Made by a program: the position numbers and the translations under genes. The notes under the pieces are model-generated. The model was given only the letters and a program-made list of their open reading frames with translations, was not told the origin of the DNA and did not search any database. 64,000 nucleotides of DNA from Pyrinomonadaceae bacterium. GTDB taxonomy: Bacteria > Acidobacteriota > Blastocatellia > Pyrinomonadales > Pyrinomonadaceae. Of the stretch, positions 8,720-17,283 are shown one piece after another; the first letter of the stretch is position 1, and the number at the start of each line of letters is the position of its first letter. The stretch spans positions 1,488,001 through 1,552,000 of the forward strand of contig DASUNM010000023.1 of the NCBI GenBank assembly GCA_036277115.1, given 5' to 3'.

Positions 8720-9883
8720 GTGGCCAAAGAGGATTATTACAAAACCCTGGGCGTTAAGCGCGACGCCAAGCCGGACGAAATTAAGAAGGCGTACCGGCGG
8801 CTGGCGCGCAAGTACCACCCTGACGTCAACCCGGGCGACAAAGCCGCCGAGGAACGCTTCAAACAGATGAGCGAAGCGTTCGATGTTCTCTCAGATCCCA
8901 AAAAGAAAACTGTTTACGATCGCTTCGGGCAGTACTCGGACAATCTCGCCGACGCGGCGGCGCGCGGCGCCAGTCCCGGCGGGAGCTACACGCGCGGCGC
9001 TCCTCCTTTTGACTTCTCCGGATTTGACTGGGGATCCACGGCCAGCGGCGGCGGCGGCTCGAGCAGTAGCTTTCGCGACATCTTTGCGGACCTGTTCGGC
9101 GGCGCGAAAGCGGAACGCGAGCCACCCCGGCCGCAACCTCAGCGTGGCAACGACATCGAGATGCCGCTCTCGCTCAGTTTTGAAGAAGCGATCACCGGAC
9201 TCACGACCAATCTTACTGTCAATCGATCGGATCAGTGTTCGCGCTGCCACGGCGCGGGTGACACGGGTGGCGCCGTAACTACTTGTGCGACGTGCAAAGG
9301 AGCCGGGCAGGTACAACGTGCCGGCGGCCGTCTGCGCTTCACGCAGGAGTGTCCGGATTGCGGTGGCACCGGGAAAGCGCGTCCGCCCTGTGGACTCTGC
9401 AAAGGCCGAGGCACTCTGCCGAAGAGTGAAACGGTAAAAGTGCGCATTCCCGCCGGTGTTGACACCGGTTCGCGCGTGCGCGTGCCCGGCAAAGGCGCAG
9501 GCGGTCGTCTGGGCGCACCGCCGGGCGATCTTTTCATCATCACGAACGTCGGCCGTCACCAACACTTCACCCGAAAGGGCGACAACATTTATGTAACGGT
9601 TCCGATTACGGTCCCGGAGGCCGCGCTCGGCGCAAAGATCGAAGTGCCAACCGTTTCCGGCAAGGGACAGTTGCGAATTCCTCCGGGAACTCAGTCAGGC
9701 CAAAAGTTTCGGCTGCGCGGAAAAGGAGCGCCGTCGCTGCGCGATCCAAATGCGCACGGCGACCAATTCATTGAAGTGCAACTCGTGTTGCCGAAGGTGA
9801 TTTCAGAAGAGACGAAAGAGTTGCTGCGCAAATATGCGCAGATGAATGACGAAAATCCCAGAGTGGCGATGGGATTAGAGTGA
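8720..9883 (+). CDS. dnaJ: Chaperone DnaJ (Hsp40, type I)
   Basis: Co-chaperone that delivers substrates to DnaK and stimulates its ATPase. All domains of a type I DnaJ are present in 387 residues: J domain with HPD at 33-35, a Gly/Phe/Ser-rich linker to about 135, four CxxCxGxG zinc motifs at 173-180, 189-196, 211-218 and 224-231, then the C-terminal substrate domain. The start is GTG at 8720 ([11 protein letters not shown]); an ATG at 8713 is out of frame. The gap to dnaK is occupied by a MITE-like element, so co-transcription is likely only if that element does not terminate. Confidence 0.96.
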   Translation: MAKEDYYKTLGVKRDAKPDEIKKAYRRLARKYHPDVNPGDKAAEERFKQMSEAFDVLSDPKKKTVYDRFGQYSDNLADAAARGASPGGSYTRGAPPFDFSGFDWGSTASGGGGSSSSFRDIFADLFGGAKAEREPPRPQPQRGNDIEMPLSLSFEEAITGLTTNLTVNRSDQCSRCHGAGDTGGAVTTCATCKGAGQVQRAGGRLRFTQECPDCGGTGKARPPCGLCKGRGTLPKSETVKVRIPAGVDTGSRVRVPGKGAGGRLGAPPGDLFIITNVGRHQHFTRKGDNIYVTVPITVPEAALGAKIEVPTVSGKGQLRIPPGTQSGQKFRLRGKGAPSLRDPNAHGDQFIEVQLVLPKVISEETKELLRKYAQMNDENPRVAMGLE

Positions 9884-9885
9884 GA

Positions 9886-10003
9886 TGTATTTTGTGCTTT
9901 GTACTTCGTTCTTTGATGTTTTGACGAGAGGTCCAATCGATTTGCGGAATCAGCATCAACTGCGAACAGAGATCCAAGTACAAAGTACCAAGAACAAAGA
10001 ACG
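9886..10003. repeat. Heptad repeat locus B, facing inverted arms
   Basis: Left arm (9886-9926): TGTATTT, TGTGCTT, TGTACTT, CGTTCTT, TGATGTT. Right arm (9975-10003): AAGTACA, AAGTACC, AAGAACA, AAGAACG. The right arm is the reverse complement in style of the left one, so the pair can fold on itself around about 50 bases. It fills the dnaJ-hspR gap and ends 5 bases before the hspR ATG. Confidence 0.8.
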
Positions 10004-10008
10004 TTTTC

Positions 10009-10413
10009 ATGAAACGTAGAGCCAAGACCTACACCATCAGCGCCGTCGCGGAGCAATTCGAACTGCACCCGCAAACGTTGCGTCTGTACGAACGTGAAGG
10101 GCTGTTGAAGCCTTCGCGCTCTGAGGGAAACACGCGGCTTTACACCGACACTGATCTCGAACGCCTCGATGTAATTCTGTCTTTAACTCGCGACCTCGGT
10201 GTGAACCTCGCCGGCGTCGAAATCATTCTGAACATGCGCGAGAAGATGGATGCGATGCAGCGCGAGTTCGAGCGCTTCTTTGAATACCTGCAAAGTCACG
10301 CCGAAGAGTTTTCTCATTTCACTGAGGCGCCACCACCGGAAGCCGGCGCTCTCGTTCCGATCAGCCGCTTAAAACGTCCCGTCCCAGCCAAACGAACTGC
10401 CGCGAAGCGTTAG
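10009..10413 (+). CDS. hspR: MerR-family heat-shock repressor, HspR-like
   Basis: A 134-residue MerR-type regulator. The winged-helix DNA-binding part covers residues about 7-75: YTISAVAEQFELHPQTLRLY, EREGLLKPSRSEGNTRLY and LERLDVILSLTRDLGVNLAG. The blocks HPQTLRLYEREGLL and LGVNLAGVEIIL are hallmarks of HspR, which with DnaK as co-repressor silences heat-shock genes through HAIR operators. A helix (about 76-105) follows as a likely dimerisation coil. The tail is Pro/Lys/Arg-rich. Location directly after dnaJ supports the call and suggests autoregulation of the whole group. No clear ribosome site, since the leader is a heptad array. Confidence 0.88.
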   Translation: MKRRAKTYTISAVAEQFELHPQTLRLYEREGLLKPSRSEGNTRLYTDTDLERLDVILSLTRDLGVNLAGVEIILNMREKMDAMQREFERFFEYLQSHAEEFSHFTEAPPPEAGALVPISRLKRPVPAKRTAAKR

Positions 10414-10597
10414 ATCTGATGTAGTGGTGATCTCAGCATGGCGAGCTAAATCCAGTGGCCGCCACGAATGTGGAAATCCGCACGCAACAACTTGCGCTGT
10501 CATTTTCAAGCCGTGATATAAGCGCCAGCCCTGAGGTAGCAGCGCGGTTTTCGCGACTGGTTTAGCGCCCTTGTTTTCAGCGACAAAGGAGTTCCCG

Positions 10598-11359
10598 ATG
10601 CGCACCCCACGCACCTCCCAAAAGTTCGCCTCCCACACTGCGATCGCGGCGTTGTTTTTTTTCGCCGCGATCGCTTTTCCAGTAGCGGCGCAGAAGAAGC
10701 GCGTTCCGCCCGGTGGAAACATTGCCGTCATCGCTGACGAACGGCTCGCGGCTTTGCGAGTCGCGCCTAATCTTTCTGCGCGTCTGATTCGCCGGCTCGG
10801 CCGGGGGAAATTCGTGTCGGTCCGGACAACGCGCCGTAACCATGAAGGCATTTCTTTCTCTCATGTTGTGGTCACGCGCCGCACCTCCGGCTGGCTACAA
10901 AGCGAGGCGCTCGTGATGTCGAGCCGCAACGGTGACGATCGCCGGTTGGCTCACTTAATTGGCGGTACAGACGAATTCGATCGCATCGCACGAAGCCGCA
11001 TCTTTCTGGATCACTTCCCACGTTCATCTTTGCGACCGAAAGTCCTGCTCGCCCTCGGCGACGCGGCCGAAGAAGCGGCTCCGCAACTCTCCCGCGAAGC
11101 TACGCGACGATTTGAACGGCGCGAGATTCCCACGGACGGCGCGCCGGAGCACTCGTACTACATGAATTACAACGGACTTGATCGGTACAACCGCCAGGGC
11201 GTCACCTTCACCTTTGACCCCGGGACAAAGCAGTTTCACTACGACGGCGCCGCCTGGCGCGAGATCGTGCGGAAATATCCGAACAGTCCTGAGGCTGCAG
11301 AAGCCCGGAAACGAATTGAAAAGTTAACGGCGCACAGTCGGGAACCTCGACTGCTTTGA
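10598..11359 (+). CDS. Secreted SH3-like domain protein, function unknown
   Basis: The ATG at 10598 has a good ribosome site (AAAGGAG, about 7 bases before) and is preferred over an upstream TTG at 10571. The 253-residue product has a signal peptide (hydrophobic AALFFFAAIAFPVAAQ, cleavage after AAQ). A bacterial SH3-like region follows: NIAVIADERLAALRVAPN, then KFVSVRTT and GWLQSEALV. The second half is helical, with KVLLALGDAAEEAAPQLSREA and a final YPNSPEAAEARKRIEKL, resembling the end of a TPR repeat. SH3-like domains often bind cell-wall material, so a periplasmic or wall-linked role is plausible. I recognise no specific family. Confidence 0.7.
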   Translation: MRTPRTSQKFASHTAIAALFFFAAIAFPVAAQKKRVPPGGNIAVIADERLAALRVAPNLSARLIRRLGRGKFVSVRTTRRNHEGISFSHVVVTRRTSGWLQSEALVMSSRNGDDRRLAHLIGGTDEFDRIARSRIFLDHFPRSSLRPKVLLALGDAAEEAAPQLSREATRRFERREIPTDGAPEHSYYMNYNGLDRYNRQGVTFTFDPGTKQFHYDGAAWREIVRKYPNSPEAAEARKRIEKLTAHSREPRLL

Positions 11360-11389
11360 TCCTTGTCCTGGTAGCCGGGAGAGAATAAT

Positions 11390-11761
11390 GTGAATGTAAT
11401 TGGATTGACTCACGTCACGGTCAGATTAAGGAGTTTTGCCACGCCAAGCGGCGCATACGAAGCGGACTTTCTCGTTGACACTTGGGAAACTCACTCGATA
11501 GCCCCGGCCGCAGAGCTGCGCAATGCCGGCATTCACCCGGCGGGCCAAACTACGTATGAACTCGCTAACGGTCGATTGGAAGAATATGAGTTCGGACTAG
11601 CCGAAATCAGTGTCATGGGCGAAATTACGGCTGGGCGCATAATCTTCGGGCCTGACAATATCGATCCAATTCTAGGAGCGACGACGTTGGAATCGGTTGG
11701 CATCACCATCGATCCAGTTACCCGAACGCTTAAGCGATTGCCCGCAATTCCCTTAAAGTGA
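11390..11761 (+). CDS. Clan AA (retropepsin-like) aspartic protease relative with altered active site
   Basis: A 123-residue single-domain protein starting at GTG with GGGAGAG about 7 bases before it. The region YEADFLVDTWETHSIAPAAEL aligns by eye with the active-site loop of small bacterial retropepsin-like proteins, usually FLVDTGA. The family end IIFGPDNIDPILGATTLESVG, which resembles the flap and C-terminal part of such proteins, is kept. Here the catalytic DTG reads DTW (residues about 31-33) and the following Ala is Glu. The aspartate remains but the glycine needed for the tight turn is lost. It is therefore either a non-proteolytic relative or an enzyme with changed geometry. No signal peptide or membrane segment is seen. 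Confidence 0.65.
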   Translation: MNVIGLTHVTVRLRSFATPSGAYEADFLVDTWETHSIAPAAELRNAGIHPAGQTTYELANGRLEEYEFGLAEISVMGEITAGRIIFGPDNIDPILGATTLESVGITIDPVTRTLKRLPAIPLK

Positions 11762-11867
11762 TCGCATTTCGCCTTGCTGAATACAATCCAACCTGTTGAC
11801 CGCAATTATTGAGTGAATCCTTGAGCTAGGCCTCCGCGAATGCTAAAGTCTGCCGCCTAAGCAATCC

Positions 11868-11902
11868 AATTCAGGTTCCAAGTTTCAAATCTCAAGTTCC
11901 GG
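11868..11902. repeat. Heptad repeat locus C, abutting the receptor start codon
   Basis: Five 7-bp units, AATTCAG, GTTCCAA, GTTTCAA, ATCTCAA, GTTCCGG, run directly into the ATG of the next gene at 11903. They occupy the place where a ribosome binding site would be expected. Confidence 0.7.
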
Positions 11903-14900
11903 ATGCAGCGACTCCTTAACAACTCATGGATGGCCGTCCTGTTGTTTTTGCTCGCTCTGACATCGCCAACCTTTGCGCAGGATCTCGACAACGTGACGAT
12001 TTCCGGTCGCGTCATGGATCAGAATGGCGCGGTGATTCCCGGCGCGTCAGTGACGACGACGCTCGTCAAGACCAAGAGGGAACGTACGGTCGTGGCGGAT
12101 GACGATGGGCGCTACAAGATCATTCAGCTTGAGCCCGGTGTATATACGGTCAAGGCTTCTTTCGCGAACTTTGCCGCCGAAGAAAAAACGGATCTCGTTA
12201 CGGTTGCGGGGCAGAATGTGCAGCTCGATTTCACCCTGAAGCCGGCCGGTGTCACTGCCGAAACAGTGGTGGTCACGCAAGCGAGTGTGCCGGAAGTTGA
12301 CACGTCGCGGACGGTGGTCGGCGGAACCATCACCACCCAGGAAGTTGAATCGCTGCCCAACAGTTCGCGCTCGCCACTGGATTTGATTTTCACCCTGGGG
12401 GGCGTCAGTGAAGAGGCGCTCTCAACGCGCGGTCTCGCTGAAGATCGCACTGGGGCGCAATCCACGCCTGAGGAATCCGGCAACTTTTCTCTGTCCGGCG
12501 GGCCGGCTTACTCAAACAACATCACGATTGACGGTTTGGACAACAACGATGACCGGGCGGCGCGCGAACGATTCACGCCGTCATTGGAAGCTGTCGAGGA
12601 AGTTCAAGTCATTCGCAACCAGTTCGCCGCCGAGTATGGGCGCGCGTCTGGCGGGCGCATCAACCTGCGCACGCGTGGCGGCTCGAACAAATTTCACGGC
12701 CGCGTTTACGAGTTCTATCGGAACGACATCTTTAACGCGAACACCTTCAACAACAAGCGGCTCGGCTTCGTGCGACCGCCCTACGAAGAACACAATCCAG
12801 GCGGGACAATAAGCGGCCCCGTCGTGCTGCCGTTTTTCAACGGCCGCAACCGCACTCACTTTTTTTCTTCGTACGAATACAACACCATCCTCGATTCGAC
12901 GACGATCGACACTCTCGTGCCGGTCGATCAGAATCCGTTGTTTCCTCTGCCGCCGCCCACCGGCACCGGTTTAACGAGAGCGGAAAATCCTTCTGCCCCC
13001 GCGTTAATCGCCGCGAATGGAATTGCGCCTTTCATCGAAGGCGTCAGCACGCCGCAAACCAGTCACATATTCACGACGCGCGTCGATCATAAGTTCACCG
13101 ACATGCACAACGGGCAGGTCAATTTTCAACTTGGCCGGTTCAAGAATTTGCGCCAGTTCGGCGGCGGCAGTCGACTCGCTGAATCTCTGCAAGCGCGCAC
13201 CCGAAATACCGATTCGATTGCCTACCTCGACAATTACGTCATCTCTTCGAAAGCGGTCGCCCAGACGCGTGTTCAATGGTCCAGTCTAACACCCGCCCTC
13301 GCCGCGCAGGGTGGCGGGAGCCCCGTCGTGCTCATCGACATCAACGATTCACAAAGCCTCGTGACGGGGACTCTGGTGGCGGGCAGCTCAACCACCGGCG
13401 CGACTGATCGAAGTGAGACTCGCTGGCAAGGGCAGGAAATTTTCGCCTATCTCACCGGCAACCATTCGCTGAAGTTCGGCGGCGATGTGCAATGGATCAA
13501 ATCCACCTTCATTGATCTGTCAGATGCTTCGGGCACCTTTGACTTCGATAGCTTCGGAGATTTCTTGGCGAACCGCCCCAGCCGTTTCCGGCAGAACTTT
13601 CTGACGACCTCGACGCAGCGGAACACTTACGTCGGCGTTTTTGCGCAGGACGATTGGCGCGTGCGTCCAAATCTGCTGATTAGTTACGGCCTGCGTTGGG
13701 AGAACGAAAGCATTGTTCGAGATCGGAACAACTTCGGACCACGGTTCGCCTTTGCCTACGACCCGTTCAAGTCGGGCAAGACTGTGATCCGGGGCGGCGC
13801 GGGAATTTTTTACAACCGCGCACTGTTGCGCACGATTGATGACTTCACGTTAGGAGCGCAGCAACTGTTTCTCGACACGGACGACATTCCGGTCGCGCAA
13901 CGTGCCGCGGTGCTGGCGCAGATTACTTTTCCGCAGCCGTTGACGGAGAGTTCGCCGCTGGTCACGCAATTCGGCAGTTTGAATGCGGGATTTTCGCGCC
14001 GTCTTGATCCGACTTTGCGCATTCCCGAAAGCTACCAGGCGAATGTCGGCATTGAGCGAGAGCTGCCGAAGCGTTGGGTGGCCGAGGCAAATTACACTTA
14101 CAACCGCGGCATTCATCTCTGGCGTGAATTCAACGTTAACGCGCCGCGTCTGCCGGCGGGATTCAACAGCTTCACGCAATTTCTTTCGACGCGCGACTTT
14201 CCGAATTTCCTGAGTGGCCCCGGCGGTACCCGGCCCATTCTGAATACCACCACGGCCGGAGATATCGTCCGGTTTGTTCTCAGTCCACCTAATCCGGCCG
14301 ATCCAAATGCGACCGTGCGCATTTTTGAGTTAGGCGTGCCGGTGTCGCTGATCAATCTCAATGCGTTCACGTCCACTACCCAGGTGAATGCGGCACTCGG
14401 CGCACTGAATTCTCTACGCCCTGACCCGGCCCGCACCGAAGTTGAGCAATTGATCTCCGTCGGCGACAGTTTTTATCACGGACTGACCTTTGAAGTGCGT
14501 AATCGCTGGCGGCAGAAAGCGAGCGGCGCCGGCTTTTCTTTCCGGGCCGTTTACACTCTGTCGTTTATGAAGGATGACGGCATCGTAAACACTTCGGACG
14601 CGCTGGTTCCGGGTGATTTCAATCGCGAATTGTCGCGCAGCCTGCTCGATCGGCGCCATCGTTTCGCCTTCTCGGGAACTTTCGACACGCCGCGCATTCT
14701 TGGTCTTTTGCGTATTTCACCGATCGTGCGCCTCGCGTCCGGCGCGCCTTTCAACCTCAGCCTCGGCGGAGTCGATCGAAACCTCGATGATGTCAGCAAC
14801 GACCGTCCGAACTTCACCGGCGACCTGAGCTTGCTGCAATGGCGACGGCCGGGTGAGCCAATCGATCCTTCGATCCTCAATTTCTTTTCGCTGCCAACGA

Positions 14901-15199
14901 TCGGCCAATCAGGAAATCTGCCGCGCAATGCCGGCACTGGCCCCGGTCAGTTTATTTTCGATTTGAATGTCTCGCGCGAGTTCCGTTTGAACGAGAAAAT
15001 GCGCATGCGCTGGAGCGTTGAATTCGACAACGTGCTAAACACCACGGTCTTCAGTTTCGGCAGCGAGTTCATCGACTTCAACGCGTTCGGTCCGACCGCT
15101 ACCCCGGCACAGAGACAAGCCTTCCTCGATCAGTTCCTCGTCACCACCCGCACCATGCGTCCGAGACAAATTCGGCTCGGAGTAAAATTCGATTTCTAA
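11903..15199 (+). CDS. Oar-like TonB-dependent outer-membrane receptor with carboxypeptidase-regulatory N-terminus
   Basis: A 1098-residue outer-membrane protein. It has a signal peptide ending about PTFAQ (residue 26), a carboxypeptidase-regulatory-like domain at about 31-113 (TISGRVMDQNGAVIPGASV), and a plug region with NITIDGLDNNDDRA and EVQVIRNQFAAEYGRASGG. A long beta-barrel follows, ending in LGVKFDF with the terminal aromatic residue used by the BAM machinery. The order and size fit the Oar-like/CarboxypepD-TonB family, very abundant in Acidobacteriota and thought to import oligomers or large substrates. The substrate is not predictable here. The start codon directly follows a heptad repeat and has no visible ribosome site. 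A palindromic element and a terminator separate it from the convergent next gene. Confidence 0.9.
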   Translation: MQRLLNNSWMAVLLFLLALTSPTFAQDLDNVTISGRVMDQNGAVIPGASVTTTLVKTKRERTVVADDDGRYKIIQLEPGVYTVKASFANFAAEEKTDLVTVAGQNVQLDFTLKPAGVTAETVVVTQASVPEVDTSRTVVGGTITTQEVESLPNSSRSPLDLIFTLGGVSEEALSTRGLAEDRTGAQSTPEESGNFSLSGGPAYSNNITIDGLDNNDDRAARERFTPSLEAVEEVQVIRNQFAAEYGRASGGRINLRTRGGSNKFHGRVYEFYRNDIFNANTFNNKRLGFVRPPYEEHNPGGTISGPVVLPFFNGRNRTHFFSSYEYNTILDSTTIDTLVPVDQNPLFPLPPPTGTGLTRAENPSAPALIAANGIAPFIEGVSTPQTSHIFTTRVDHKFTDMHNGQVNFQLGRFKNLRQFGGGSRLAESLQARTRNTDSIAYLDNYVISSKAVAQTRVQWSSLTPALAAQGGGSPVVLIDINDSQSLVTGTLVAGSSTTGATDRSETRWQGQEIFAYLTGNHSLKFGGDVQWIKSTFIDLSDASGTFDFDSFGDFLANRPSRFRQNFLTTSTQRNTYVGVFAQDDWRVRPNLLISYGLRWENESIVRDRNNFGPRFAFAYDPFKSGKTVIRGGAGIFYNRALLRTIDDFTLGAQQLFLDTDDIPVAQRAAVLAQITFPQPLTESSPLVTQFGSLNAGFSRRLDPTLRIPESYQANVGIERELPKRWVAEANYTYNRGIHLWREFNVNAPRLPAGFNSFTQFLSTRDFPNFLSGPGGTRPILNTTTAGDIVRFVLSPPNPADPNATVRIFELGVPVSLINLNAFTSTTQVNAALGALNSLRPDPARTEVEQLISVGDSFYHGLTFEVRNRWRQKASGAGFSFRAVYTLSFMKDDGIVNTSDALVPGDFNRELSRSLLDRRHRFAFSGTFDTPRILGLLRISPIVRLASGAPFNLSLGGVDRNLDDVSNDRPNFTGDLSLLQWRRPGEPIDPSILNFFSLPTIGQSGNLPRNAGTGPGQFIFDLNVSREFRLNEKMRMRWSVEFDNVLNTTVFSFGSEFIDFNAFGPTATPAQRQAFLDQFLVTTRTMRPRQIRLGVKFDF

Positions 15200-15208
15200 C
15201 CGTGGAGG

Positions 15209-15300
15209 CAGTACCGGGAGCGGTAGCGACCGGGTCCTCTTTCATCGAACGATGAAGATTCGCCTCGGGGGCACCCGGTCGCCACCGCTCCCGGTACTGA
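15209..15300. repeat. Palindromic element family 2, copy a
   Basis: A 92-bp inverted repeat. CAGTACCGGGAGCGGTAGCG continuing ACCGGGT at the left is mirrored by ACCCGGTCGCCACCGCTCCC continuing GGTACTG at the right, with one mismatch in about 27. A second copy at 36180-36272 has the same arms and a different centre. Both copies sit between convergent genes. Confidence 0.85.
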
Positions 15301-15318
15301 CCTCATCGCCCAACCTTC

Positions 15319-15357
15319 CAAAAAAAACAAAAAGCCTCTGCCGAAATCGACAGAGGC
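15319..15357 (-). terminator. Rho-independent terminator of the 115-aa secreted protein gene
   Basis: On the minus strand a 7-bp stem (GCCTCTG with CAGAGGC, 15334-15357) is followed by a long T-rich run (15319-15333). It lies 25 bases after the stop codon of the minus-strand gene. In the plus direction the T run is weaker, so it may also stop the receptor gene only partly. Confidence 0.8.
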
Positions 15358-15381
15358 CTTAGTTACCTATCTTTTTTGATA

Positions 15382-15729
15382 CTACTTAAATTCGAGTACG
15401 AGATTCTTTTCGCAAAAATCGAATTCTACCGGCTCGGACTCTTCGCCGTCCGCGAAAACTGCTTTGAAAATCCATTCGCAGTTTCCGTTGTCGGTCGATT
15501 TGTCCCAAACAAGTTCTTCCGTGTCACCGGCACCAATGCCAGAGCCAATATCAAAATAGCCCCACTTCTTTCCGTCTTCAGACACAAGAATCTTCTTGAT
15601 CTTCTGAGCGGTGTTGTTGTGGACTTTGAATTTATAATCCGCAGCGTGAGCAAAACTTGTGTTAAAGCTCGCGAGCGTCAAGACCATTGCAAACACAACG
15701 GCCTTAGCTAATTTCGTATAAACGTACAT
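15382..15729 (-). CDS. Small secreted protein, function unknown
   Basis: A 115-residue protein whose ATG is preceded by GGAG 7 bases away. The signal peptide runs to about residue 30 (VVFAMVLTLASFNTSFAHA, cleavage at AHA-ADY). The mature part starts YKFKVHNNTAQKIKKILVS and holds SEDGKKWGYFDIGSGIGAG, a pattern of short beta strands. Two cysteines (in NGNCEW and FDFCEKN) could form a disulfide. The content is acidic and hydrophilic. I do not recognise the family. It stands alone, with its own terminator. Confidence 0.75.
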   Translation of the reverse strand: MYVYTKLAKAVVFAMVLTLASFNTSFAHAADYKFKVHNNTAQKIKKILVSEDGKKWGYFDIGSGIGAGDTEELVWDKSTDNGNCEWIFKAVFADGEESEPVEFDFCEKNLVLEFK

Positions 15730-15951
15730 TCATTTTCTCCAGTTGATTTTTTACTGCCGAGGTTTAAGCGGCGGGTGCCGGTTTAGAACATCCGGCTCGG
15801 CGATAATACGGAACGAAGGCGGGATCGCCAAGCTGACAAGTATTTTTGCGACGGCGGGACGCTGGAAATTGGGCGTTGTGATCAATGTTTAGCGAGCTTC
15901 CGCCAAAACTTCCTTATGCTAAACTTCGCCAAGTTCTAGTCACCGCGATTC

Positions 15952-16677
15952 ATGGCAAACGATCAAAAAGAGGCAGTGGGTGAGGTCGAGACCGCGTTGC
16001 TCGACGCTGATTTGTTTCTCAAGTATGGCTCGGCGGATCGGGCCATGAAGCGCTTGAAGACGGCGCTCGAACGCGCGCCTCGATCGATTAGCCTGCGCGA
16101 GCGCATGCGAGAAATCGCTTCGGCACACAAGCACCCTGAAGAAGCTGCTCGTCACTGCCTGGCGCTGGCCAGCCTTTACATCGAACGTGACAATTTTGAC
16201 GCCGCGCACGATCGCTTGCTGGAAGCGAAGCAACTCGACACCCGCATTTCGATAGCCTCAGGTCTCGAGGCTATTCGCCGCGCGCGCCATCCGGAAATAA
16301 AAGCCGAAACCGTTGCGCCCCGAAGCACGCCGTTCACGCGAAAGACCAGCGTTACGTTTGCCGGCGACTTGTCGGTAATCAGCGTCTTTGACGCGATTCA
16401 GGCGATCGAGAATTCGCGGCAGACAGGTGTGCTGACGCTGCAGAACAGCACGCAAACCGCGACGGTTTTCTTTAACGATGGGCAAATCGTGGGCGCCGAA
16501 TGCGGCAAGCTCGTAGCGCAGGAAGGCTTTCGACAGATTGTCGAAATCACCGGCGGCACATTCGATTTTGAGAAATCAGTGCAGCCTCATCCGGTGACTA
16601 TCGAAGCAGCGAGCAACACCAACCTGATTCTCGATAGCTTACGTCAGATGGACGAAGAAGCAGTGAGCAGTGAGTAG
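15952..16677 (+). CDS. TPR-like and DUF4388 domain protein
   Basis: A cytosolic 241-residue protein. Residues about 8-110 form helical TPR-like pairs (ETALLDADLFLKYGSADRAM, LALASLYIERDNFDAAHDRL). Residues about 135-225 are a DUF4388 domain (FAGDLSVISVFDAIQAIEN, RQTGVLTLQNS, VFFNDGQIVGAECG), as found in PatA-like and gliding-related regulators in Myxococcota and Acidobacteriota. DUF4388 proteins are generally linked to signalling or motility assemblies, but no such gene is adjacent here. The last residues AVSSE and the stop codon come from two CAGTGAG heptads, so the C-terminus was probably rewritten by repeat DNA. Confidence 0.78.
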   Translation: MANDQKEAVGEVETALLDADLFLKYGSADRAMKRLKTALERAPRSISLRERMREIASAHKHPEEAARHCLALASLYIERDNFDAAHDRLLEAKQLDTRISIASGLEAIRRARHPEIKAETVAPRSTPFTRKTSVTFAGDLSVISVFDAIQAIENSRQTGVLTLQNSTQTATVFFNDGQIVGAECGKLVAQEGFRQIVEITGGTFDFEKSVQPHPVTIEAASNTNLILDSLRQMDEEAVSSE

Positions 16678-16681
16678 TTGC
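16661..16681. repeat. Heptad repeat locus F (CAGTGAG), forming the stop of the preceding gene
   Basis: CAGTGAG, CAGTGAG, TAGTTGC. The TAG that ends the DUF4388 gene is the first three bases of the third unit. The same monomer CAGTGAG reappears at 18055-18089. Confidence 0.55.
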
Positions 16682-16710
16682 CTGTTTTTGGAACGTAGCT
16701 TTAACTCTCC

Positions 16711-17247
16711 TTGGACTACACAATCCGCAAAGCTAGCCTGGATGATCGAGACGCGATTCAAGAACTGATTGCGGCGTCAGCGCGGGGCTTGAGCCAAACC
16801 GATTACTCAGACCAACAGATCGAATCGGCGATCAGCGATGTCTTCGGCGTGGATACGTCACTAATCGCAGACGGAACGTACTTTGTCGCCGAGCACAACG
16901 ACGGATTAGTCGCGTGCGGAGGCTGGAGCAAGCGGAAGACGCTGTTTGGCGGCGACCAATTTGCGACACGCGACACGACGGAACTTGATCCCCGGTCCGA
17001 GCCGGCAAAGATCCGCGCATTCTTCGTTCATCCGCAATGGGCGAGGAAAGGACTGGCGCAGGCAATTTTGTCGCGCTGCGAAGCTGAAGCGCGCGCGGCC
17101 GGTTTTCGCTCAGTCGAACTAATGGCCACGCTGCCCGGAGTTAAGTTTTACGCAGCCTGCGGATACGAGGAAGCGGAACAGTTCGATTACGAAATGGCGA
17201 GTGGCGGCACGTTGCGGTTGGTGCCGATGAGTAAGGAATTGTTATAG
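16711..17247 (+). CDS. GNAT-family N-acetyltransferase
   Basis: A 178-residue acyl-CoA-dependent acetyltransferase. The acetyl-CoA pocket motif is IRAFFVHPQWARKGLAQAIL (about residues 94-113), with the Q/R-x-x-G-x-A pattern seen as ARKGLA. The C-terminal strand-helix VKFYAACGYEEAEQF is also family-typical. The start is TTG at 16711 (DYTIRKASLDD), because the conserved first strand begins there and no ATG fits. The acceptor is unknown. It follows the DUF4388 gene by 33 bases. Confidence 0.85.
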   Translation: MDYTIRKASLDDRDAIQELIAASARGLSQTDYSDQQIESAISDVFGVDTSLIADGTYFVAEHNDGLVACGGWSKRKTLFGGDQFATRDTTELDPRSEPAKIRAFFVHPQWARKGLAQAILSRCEAEARAAGFRSVELMATLPGVKFYAACGYEEAEQFDYEMASGGTLRLVPMSKELL

Positions 17248-17283
17248 GACAAGGTCAAGCTGCCTGCGCTCCCAACGCTGCAG

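Noticed and set aside
8891-9565. A 224-codon minus-strand frame inside dnaJ
   Set aside because: Antisense to the J, linker and zinc regions of dnaJ; composition is Arg/Ala-rich and without domain signal.
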